Source: Deltaproteobacteria bacterium RIFOXYA12_FULL_61_11 (GTDB lineage Bacteria > Bdellovibrionota_F > JAHFAK01 > YA12-FULL-61-11). From it: a stretch of DNA of 10,319 nt. Positions 6,181-10,319 of the stretch are shown here, piece by piece. The position numbers and the translations under genes were made by a program. Location of the stretch: positions 1 to 10,319 of the forward strand of contig MGSU01000334.1 of assembly GCA_001799195.1 (NCBI GenBank), read 5' to 3'. Position 1 is the stretch's first letter. Each line of letters begins with the position of its first letter. Under the pieces are notes generated by a model, which was not told the DNA's origin, did not search any database, and saw only the letters and a program-made list of their open reading frames with translations.

Positions 6181-6831
6181 TTGGGTCAGAAGGTTCATCC
6201 AACAGGATTTCGGCTGGGCATCATCCGGACTTGGGATTCCAAGTGGTTCGCTGAGAAGGATTATCGCACCCTGCTCCACGAGGACCTGATGTTGCGGCGA
6301 TACTTCAAGGCACAGCTCGGACATGCGGGCATTGCCAAGGTGGATATCGAGCGACCCGCGCTCAAACACCTGAAGATCAACCTGCACACCTCGAAGCCGG
6401 GGCTGATCATCGGTAAACGCGGTGCAGAGATAGAGGTCCTCAAGGACAAAATCCAGCGTAAGCTGAATCGAGAGGTCTTCATCAATATCCGCGAGATCCG
6501 GAAACCGGAGATCGACAGTCAACTCGTGGCCGAGAACATTGCCTCGCAACTCTCGCGGAGGGTCAGTTTCCGCCGCGTGATGAAGAAGGCCGTCTCCATG
6601 GCCATGAAGATGGGCGCGGAAGGCATCAAGATCAACTGCGCCGGACGATTGGGTGGGGCTGAAATGTCCCGCCGTGAGAATTACAAGGAAGGCAAGATCC
6701 CCCTGCACACCCTGCGCGCCGACATCGATTACGCTTTGGCGGAAGCCAAGACGACCTACGGCGTCATCGGAGTAAAGGTATGGATCTACAAGGGCGAAGT
6801 GCTGCCTCCCCAGAAGAACAGAACGGCTTGA
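6181..6831 (+). CDS. rpsC: 30S ribosomal protein S3 (uS3), TTG start
   Basis: S3 lies at the mRNA entry channel of the 30S subunit and has mRNA helicase activity together with S4. The 216-aa product starts with the universal [14 protein letters not shown] and has a KH domain with GLIIGKRG at 74-81 (the GxxG loop). It continues with the C-terminal domain [20 protein letters not shown] and ends with the segment [14 protein letters not shown] plus a short tail. The TTG at 6181 is the only codon that gives the conserved N-terminus; GGAGGAGAG just upstream is a strong ribosome-binding site. The 36-nt gap from rplV is among the longer ones in the operon and contains a TTTTT run but no stem. Confidence 0.97.
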   Translation: MGQKVHPTGFRLGIIRTWDSKWFAEKDYRTLLHEDLMLRRYFKAQLGHAGIAKVDIERPALKHLKINLHTSKPGLIIGKRGAEIEVLKDKIQRKLNREVFINIREIRKPEIDSQLVAENIASQLSRRVSFRRVMKKAVSMAMKMGAEGIKINCAGRLGGAEMSRRENYKEGKIPLHTLRADIDYALAEAKTTYGVIGVKVWIYKGEVLPPQKNRTA

Positions 6832-6844
6832 GTGGGGTCTGATC

Positions 6845-7264
6845 ATGCTGCAGCCAAATAAAGTAAAACACAGGAAAGTGCAGAAGGGCCGCATGAAGCG
6901 GGCAGCCATGCGCGGCAACACCCTGAACTTCGGGGACTTCGGTCTGCAAGCTCTCGAGTGTGGTTTTATTACCGCCCGGCAGATCGAGGCAGCTCGTATC
7001 GCGCTGACCCGCCACATCAAACGCGGCGGCAAGGTTTGGATCCGCATTTTCCCGGACAAGCCTATGACCAAGAAGCCTGCCGAGACCCGCATGGGCAAGG
7101 GTAAAGGCGCTCCAGAGTACTGGGTAGCCAAGGTACGGCCCGGGCGAATCCTCTATGAATTAGAGGGGATCACTCCAGAGGTGGCCAAGGAGGCCCTGCG
7201 TTTGGCCTCCCACAAGCTGGCTCTCCATACCAAGACCATCTGGCGGGAGGACACCATCCGATGA
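6845..7264 (+). CDS. rplP: 50S ribosomal protein L16 (uL16)
   Basis: L16 organises the A-site tRNA-binding region of the 50S subunit. The 139-aa product has the usual length. It begins [18 protein letters not shown] and contains [18 protein letters not shown], then [20 protein letters not shown] and [20 protein letters not shown], all family signatures. The stop codon TGA overlaps the rpmC start ATG by 4 nt (ATGA at 7261-7264), a classic translational coupling. rpsC ends 13 nt upstream. Confidence 0.98.
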   Translation: MLQPNKVKHRKVQKGRMKRAAMRGNTLNFGDFGLQALECGFITARQIEAARIALTRHIKRGGKVWIRIFPDKPMTKKPAETRMGKGKGAPEYWVAKVRPGRILYELEGITPEVAKEALRLASHKLALHTKTIWREDTIR

Positions 7265-7449
7265 AATCGAAGCAATTGCGTGAGATGGAAATCCCCGAAC
7301 TCCTCCTCAAAGAGCGCGAGGTCGGCGAACGGTTCTTCCAGAATCGGATGAAACATTCCCTCGGCCAGTTGGATAAGAGCCATCAACTCAAGCACGACCG
7401 GCGACTCCTGGCCAGAATCCAGACCGTCATCGCCGAGAAGCGCGCCTGA
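7261..7449 (+). CDS. rpmC: 50S ribosomal protein L29 (uL29)
   Basis: L29 is a small two-helix protein at the tunnel exit next to L23, contributing to the chaperone docking site. The 62-aa product begins [14 protein letters not shown] and has the pattern [14 protein letters not shown] at its C-terminus, matching the family 'K(D/E)IARIKTVLxER' end. It overlaps rplP by 4 nt. Divergence in the centre is normal for this small protein, and position between rplP and rpsQ confirms the call. Confidence 0.95.
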   Translation: MKSKQLREMEIPELLLKEREVGERFFQNRMKHSLGQLDKSHQLKHDRRLLARIQTVIAEKRA

Positions 7450-7493
7450 AGAGCATTATGGGACGTCCCTCACGAGGACGAGGAGAGGGTGAG

Positions 7494-7760
7494 ATGGAAA
7501 GCGTGAGCAAGAAGAAAACGTTGATCGGTACGGTCACCAGCAACAAGATGGACAAGTCCTGCGTGGTGACCATCAGCCGCAAGTTCAAACATGCGCGGTA
7601 CGGGAAGTTCATTACCCGGAGCCGGAGCTTCATGGCCCATGATGAGGCCAACCAGGTGCAGGTCGGCGATGTGGTCGAGATCATCGAGACTCGCCCGTTG
7701 AGCAAGTGCAAGACTTGGCGCGTGACCAAGGTCGTGAAGAAGAACGAGTTGCCCCTGTGA
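7494..7760 (+). CDS. rpsQ: 30S ribosomal protein S17 (uS17)
   Basis: S17 is a primary 16S rRNA-binding OB-fold protein. With the ATG at 7494 the product is 88 aa, the usual length, with the core [16 protein letters not shown], the loop [20 protein letters not shown] and [20 protein letters not shown]. An in-frame ATG at 7458 would add 12 Gly/Arg-rich residues ([12 protein letters not shown]) that have no counterpart in the family. AGGAGAGGG (7481-7489) sits correctly for 7494, whereas 7458 has only a weak GAAG site. A GTG at 7503 is a third possibility. The upstream 44 nt contain a small inverted repeat, CGTCC (7464-7468) with GGACG (7476-7480). Confidence 0.96.
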   Translation: MESVSKKKTLIGTVTSNKMDKSCVVTISRKFKHARYGKFITRSRSFMAHDEANQVQVGDVVEIIETRPLSKCKTWRVTKVVKKNELPL

Positions 7761-7773
7761 GGGAGGATACACC

Positions 7774-8142
7774 ATGATTCAGACCCAGACCATCTTACAG
7801 GCGGCCGATAACTCGGGAGCGAAGAAACTCTTCTGCATTCGGGTCATGGGTGGCTCTCGGCGCAAGTACGCGACCCTCGGTGACGTGATCATTGTCTCGG
7901 TGAAGGAGGCCATCCCTCACTCCAAGGTCAAGAAAGGAGAGGTAAAACGAGCGGTTATAGTCCGCTGTAAGCGGAATATCCGGCGGGCCGATGGTTCCTA
8001 TATCCGCTTCGACGACAATTCCGCGGTCATCATCAGCGATGACAACGAACCGGTGGGAACCCGCATCTTCGGGCCTGTAGCCCGGGAGCTGCGCGCGAAG
8101 AAGTACATGAAAATCGTCTCTCTGGCTCCAGAAGTGCTCTGA
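7774..8142 (+). CDS. rplN: 50S ribosomal protein L14 (uL14)
   Basis: L14 is a beta-barrel protein at the subunit interface that forms bridge B8 with 16S rRNA and is the target of silencing factor RsfS in many bacteria. The 122-aa product has the exact family length and the motifs [52 protein letters not shown] and [10 protein letters not shown]. It is conventionally the first gene of the spc operon. Here it follows rpsQ by 13 nt with no separate promoter visible, so the S10 and spc blocks look continuous. GGGAGGA, beginning in the rpsQ stop, is the ribosome-binding site. Confidence 0.98.
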   Translation: MIQTQTILQAADNSGAKKLFCIRVMGGSRRKYATLGDVIIVSVKEAIPHSKVKKGEVKRAVIVRCKRNIRRADGSYIRFDDNSAVIISDDNEPVGTRIFGPVARELRAKKYMKIVSLAPEVL

Positions 8143-8149
8143 GGTAGAT

Positions 8150-8494
8150 ATGGCAACCAACAGTTTCTCCATCAAGAAGAACGACCTGGTGAAAGTCATC
8201 GCCGGCAAGGAGAAGGGCAAGACCGGTCGGGTACTCAAGATCCTGCGCGAGAAGCAACGCGCCCTCGTCGAGAGGGTCAACATGCAGAAGCGCCATACCA
8301 AGCCCTCGCAACGCAATCGCCTTGGCGGGATCGTCGAGAAAGAAGGCAGCATCCACATCTCCAACCTGATGGTGATCTGCCCACAGACCCACAAACCGAC
8401 CAGGATCAAGTACTCCTTCATCAAGGGTGACGGCAAAGGCTTGAAAAAGGTCCGTCTGAGCGTGAAGAGCGGCGAGATCATCGACAAGAAGTAA
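8150..8494 (+). CDS. rplX: 50S ribosomal protein L24 (uL24)
   Basis: L24 is an assembly-initiating protein near the tunnel exit. The 114-aa product has the KOW motif in the region [20 protein letters not shown] (8-27), followed by [13 protein letters not shown] and [20 protein letters not shown]. It is slightly longer than the common form of about 102-105 aa, owing to a few extra N-terminal residues and a longer C-terminal tail ([19 protein letters not shown]). The start is 7 nt after the rplN stop, with GAGG formed by that stop as the ribosome-binding site. The stop is TAA. Confidence 0.97.
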   Translation: MATNSFSIKKNDLVKVIAGKEKGKTGRVLKILREKQRALVERVNMQKRHTKPSQRNRLGGIVEKEGSIHISNLMVICPQTHKPTRIKYSFIKGDGKGLKKVRLSVKSGEIIDKK

Positions 8495-8513
8495 GGACCG
8501 AGGAGTAGTAGAC

Positions 8514-9065
8514 ATGGCTAAGCAGTGCTTGATGCGCGCGAAGTACGAGCAGGAGGTAATGCCTCAAATGCTCAAGACCTTCGGCTACAAGAACGTAATG
8601 CAAATCCCCCGCTTGACCAAAATCGTGGTCAACATGGGGCTGGGTGAAGCGATCGCCAATAACAAGGTCCTCGATACCTCGGTCGAGGAACTCAAGCTCA
8701 TCACCGGTCAGAAGCCAGTGATCACCAAGTCTACCAAGTCGATCGCCGCCTTCAAGCTGCGTCAGGGTATGTCCGTCGGGGCGATGGTAACCTTGCGCCG
8801 CAGCACCATGTACGAATTCTTCAATCGTTTGGTCAACATCTCCCTCCCCCGGGTACGCGATTTCCAGGGTCTTCCGCGCAAGGGGTTCGATGGGAAGGGG
8901 AACTACACCCTGGGTCTGCGCGAACAGATCATCTTCCCCGAGATCGACTACGACAAGGTCGAGAAGATCCGTGGTATGAATATCAGCTTCGTGACCACGG
9001 CAAGAACAGACGAGGAGTGCCTGGAAATGCTGCTCGCCTTCGGAATGCCGTTCAAGAAGAAGTGA
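8514..9065 (+). CDS. rplE: 50S ribosomal protein L5 (uL5)
   Basis: L5 binds 5S rRNA and helps attach the 5S particle to the central protuberance; it also contacts S13 and P-site tRNA. The 183-aa product is of standard length with [52 protein letters not shown] and the strongly conserved [15 protein letters not shown] plus [20 protein letters not shown]. In E. coli S8 represses the spc operon by binding RNA around the rplE start. The 19-nt gap here has no clear stem that I can match to that site. A GAGGAG ribosome-binding site precedes the ATG. Confidence 0.98.
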   Translation: MAKQCLMRAKYEQEVMPQMLKTFGYKNVMQIPRLTKIVVNMGLGEAIANNKVLDTSVEELKLITGQKPVITKSTKSIAAFKLRQGMSVGAMVTLRRSTMYEFFNRLVNISLPRVRDFQGLPRKGFDGKGNYTLGLREQIIFPEIDYDKVEKIRGMNISFVTTARTDEECLEMLLAFGMPFKKK

Positions 9066-9109
9066 TCAGCGCCCAGCATGGGCCCCGAGCCTAGGAGGAG
9101 AAGGATACC

Positions 9110-9295
9110 GTGGCCAAGAAGTCGTTGATAGCAAAAGCCAAGAGACCGAACAAGTTCCCGGTGAGGGACTATAATCGTTGCCCGCAGTGCGGACGTCCGC
9201 GTGCCTATCTGCGCAAGTTCGACATGTGCAGAATCTGCTTCCGGAGCCTCGCTCTGAAAGGGGAGATTCCGGGTGTGATCAAGGCAAGCTGGTAA
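9110..9295 (+). CDS. rpsN: 30S ribosomal protein S14, short zinc-binding form (uS14), GTG start
   Basis: S14 is a 30S head protein. The 61-aa product is the short, zinc-ribbon (C+) form, often annotated rpsZ/rpsN type Z. C24 and C27 (CPQC) and C40 and C43 (CRIC) make the four-cysteine site, and the end [11 protein letters not shown] is typical. The zinc-free form is about 100 aa, so no alternative is likely. The GTG at 9110 gives the conserved [10 protein letters not shown] start and is preceded by the strong AGGAGGAGAAGGA. The 44-nt upstream gap has a small hairpin, GCCCA (9071-9075) with TGGGC (9079-9083). Confidence 0.98.
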   Translation: MAKKSLIAKAKRPNKFPVRDYNRCPQCGRPRAYLRKFDMCRICFRSLALKGEIPGVIKASW

Positions 9296-9310
9296 GGGGA
9301 GGAGCGTACT

Positions 9311-9709
9311 ATGTCCATGACCGATCCTATCGCCGATCTCCTGACCAGGATCAGGAACGCGACCATCGCACGGCACCAGAACACGTATTGCCCGCGCTCT
9401 AATCTCAAGGAGAGCATTGTCCGCATCCTGCGCGACGAGGGCTACCTCCGAGATTATGGGGTCGAGGAAGTCGACGGCAAACCTTACTTGAACATTGCAC
9501 TCAAGTATTACGGCCACAACAAAAACGTGATTTCCACCATCCAGCGCGAGAGCAAGCCGGGTCGTCGGGTGTATATCTCGGCGAAGGATATACCCACGGT
9601 TCGCAACGGGTACGGGATTGCCATCCTCTCCACACCGAAAGGGCTGATGACCAATAAACAGGCCATGGCCGAGAATGTGGGTGGCGAACTCCTATTGACG
9701 GTGTGGTGA
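9311..9709 (+). CDS. rpsH: 30S ribosomal protein S8 (uS8)
   Basis: S8 binds the central domain of 16S rRNA and is essential for platform assembly; in enterobacteria it is the translational repressor of the spc operon. The 132-aa product has DPIADLLTRIRNA at the N-terminus, the central SKPGRRVYISAKDIPTVRNG and the C-terminal signature ILSTPKGLMTNKQAMAENVG ending in GGELLLTVW. Two close starts exist, ATG at 9311 and 9317. GGGGAGGAG (9296-9304) is better spaced for 9311. rpsN ends 15 nt upstream. Confidence 0.97.
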   Translation: MSMTDPIADLLTRIRNATIARHQNTYCPRSNLKESIVRILRDEGYLRDYGVEEVDGKPYLNIALKYYGHNKNVISTIQRESKPGRRVYISAKDIPTVRNGYGIAILSTPKGLMTNKQAMAENVGGELLLTVW

Positions 9710-9728
9710 GGAACCAGGGGAGAGAACC

Positions 9729-10268
9729 ATGTCCAGAGTGGGTAGGAATCCTATTCAGATCCCAAAGGGTGTCAAGATCGCCGTGGTTGGGAACTCCGTG
9801 ACCGTCGAAGGTCCGAAAGGGACCCTGTCGCGGAACATCGTACCCGAATGCACGGTCGAGCACGAGGGTGCCACCGTGGTCGTCAAACGACAGGTCGAGG
9901 GTATTCGCGGTAGGTCCATGCACGGTTTGACCAGAGCACTGCTCGCCAATATGGTCAAAGGCGTGTCCGATGGTTTCACCCGAGAACTGCTCATTACCGG
10001 GGTCGGGTACAAAGCAGAGGCCCAGGGTACGAAATTGACCCTCAACCTCGGCTTCTCCCAACCCATCGAATTGGTCCTACCCAAAGAGGTCAAGGCCAAG
10101 GTCGAAGACAAGAATACTCGCATTATTCTTGAAAGTTATGACAAAGAGGTGCTTGGACAGATCGCGGCCAAGATCCGCGCGTACCGTCCACCGGAGCCCT
10201 ACAAGGGCAAGGGTGTGAAGTATGCCGAGGAGCGCATCCTGCGCAAGGCCGGCAAGACCGGCGCCTGA
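9729..10268 (+). CDS. rplF: 50S ribosomal protein L6 (uL6)
   Basis: L6 lies near the factor-binding site and sarcin-ricin loop of the 50S subunit and is needed for late 50S assembly. The 179-aa product has the usual length and two repeated L6 domains. It starts MSRVGRNPIQIPKGV, contains TVEGPKGTLSR and GVGYKAEAQGTKLTLNLGFS in the middle, and ends with the signature YRPPEPYKGKGVKYAEERIL and RKAGK. GGGGAGAG before the ATG is the ribosome-binding site, and the rpsH stop reads TGAGG. The next gene is rplR, as expected in the spc order. Confidence 0.98.
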   Translation: MSRVGRNPIQIPKGVKIAVVGNSVTVEGPKGTLSRNIVPECTVEHEGATVVVKRQVEGIRGRSMHGLTRALLANMVKGVSDGFTRELLITGVGYKAEAQGTKLTLNLGFSQPIELVLPKEVKAKVEDKNTRIILESYDKEVLGQIAAKIRAYRPPEPYKGKGVKYAEERILRKAGKTGA

Positions 10269-10299
10269 TACCAGCATCACTAGTTGCAGGGGACGAGAA

Positions 10300-10319
10300 A
10301 TGATACGTTCGAAAAAGGA
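10300..10319 (+). CDS. rplR: Start of 50S ribosomal protein L18 (uL18), truncated by window edge
   Basis: An ATG at 10300 opens a frame reading MIRSKK up to the window edge, preceded by AGGGGACGAG as ribosome-binding site and 31 nt after the rplF stop. Many bacterial L18 proteins begin with a short MI-(K/S/R) basic start, and rplR follows rplF in nearly all bacterial spc operons. The identification rests mainly on gene order, because only six codons are visible. Confidence 0.65.

Noticed and set aside
5770-7131. A 453-codon open frame on the minus strand
   Set aside because: It lies wholly antisense to rpsS, rplV, rpsC and rplP, whose conserved proteins explain the sequence. The translated product has no domain-like pattern, and long antisense frames are common opposite codon-biased GC-rich genes.
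8495-8520. S8-binding operator at the rplE start, as in the E. coli spc operon
   Set aside because: The 19-nt gap and first rplE codons show no stem with the internal-loop arrangement of the known S8 site that I can recognise by eye.

Overview
The window is a bacterial chromosome segment, moderately GC-rich by eye, with all genes on the + strand. Its main content is one long, tightly packed ribosomal-protein operon from about position 2386 past the right edge. The proteins are all of bacterial type. S14 is the short zinc-binding form (61 aa, four cysteines). L2 has the sequence [12 protein letters not shown] where most bacteria have HPH. The phylum cannot be fixed from the sequence alone.

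Left part (1-2258): the 3' end of a GT-A family 2 glycosyltransferase (1-582) ends at two tandem hairpins. A good sigma70-type promoter (664-692) then precedes two genes of unknown function. The first (722-1267) encodes a protein with one membrane anchor and a coiled coil. The second (1332-2258) encodes an exported helical protein with a coiled coil at its mature N-terminus. They probably form a two-gene envelope-associated operon.

A 268-base intergenic region (2259-2526) carries a strong promoter (TTGACA-N17-TAGGTT) and a roughly 105-nt untranslated leader that folds into a long 5' stem-loop followed by two overlapping, mutually exclusive small hairpins just upstream of a perfect Shine-Dalgarno. 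This is a candidate autoregulatory leader.

Right part (2527-10319): rpsL-rpsG-rpsJ-rplD-rplW-rplB-rpsS-rplV-rpsC-rplP-rpmC-rpsQ-rplN-rplX-rplE-rpsN-rpsH-rplF-rplR(partial). These are the str, S10 and spc operons fused into a single unit. The usual genes fusA and tuf between rpsG and rpsJ, and rplC (L3) between rpsJ and rplD, are absent. Those junctions are only 10 and 32 nt long, with clean ribosome-binding sites and no gene remnants. Gene order is otherwise canonical. Many junctions place the Shine-Dalgarno inside the previous stop codon (TGAGG), which suggests translational coupling throughout.

I found no mobile element, CRISPR array, tRNA or rRNA. The points most worth a second look are the missing rplC, the compact str-S10 fusion and the structured leader.
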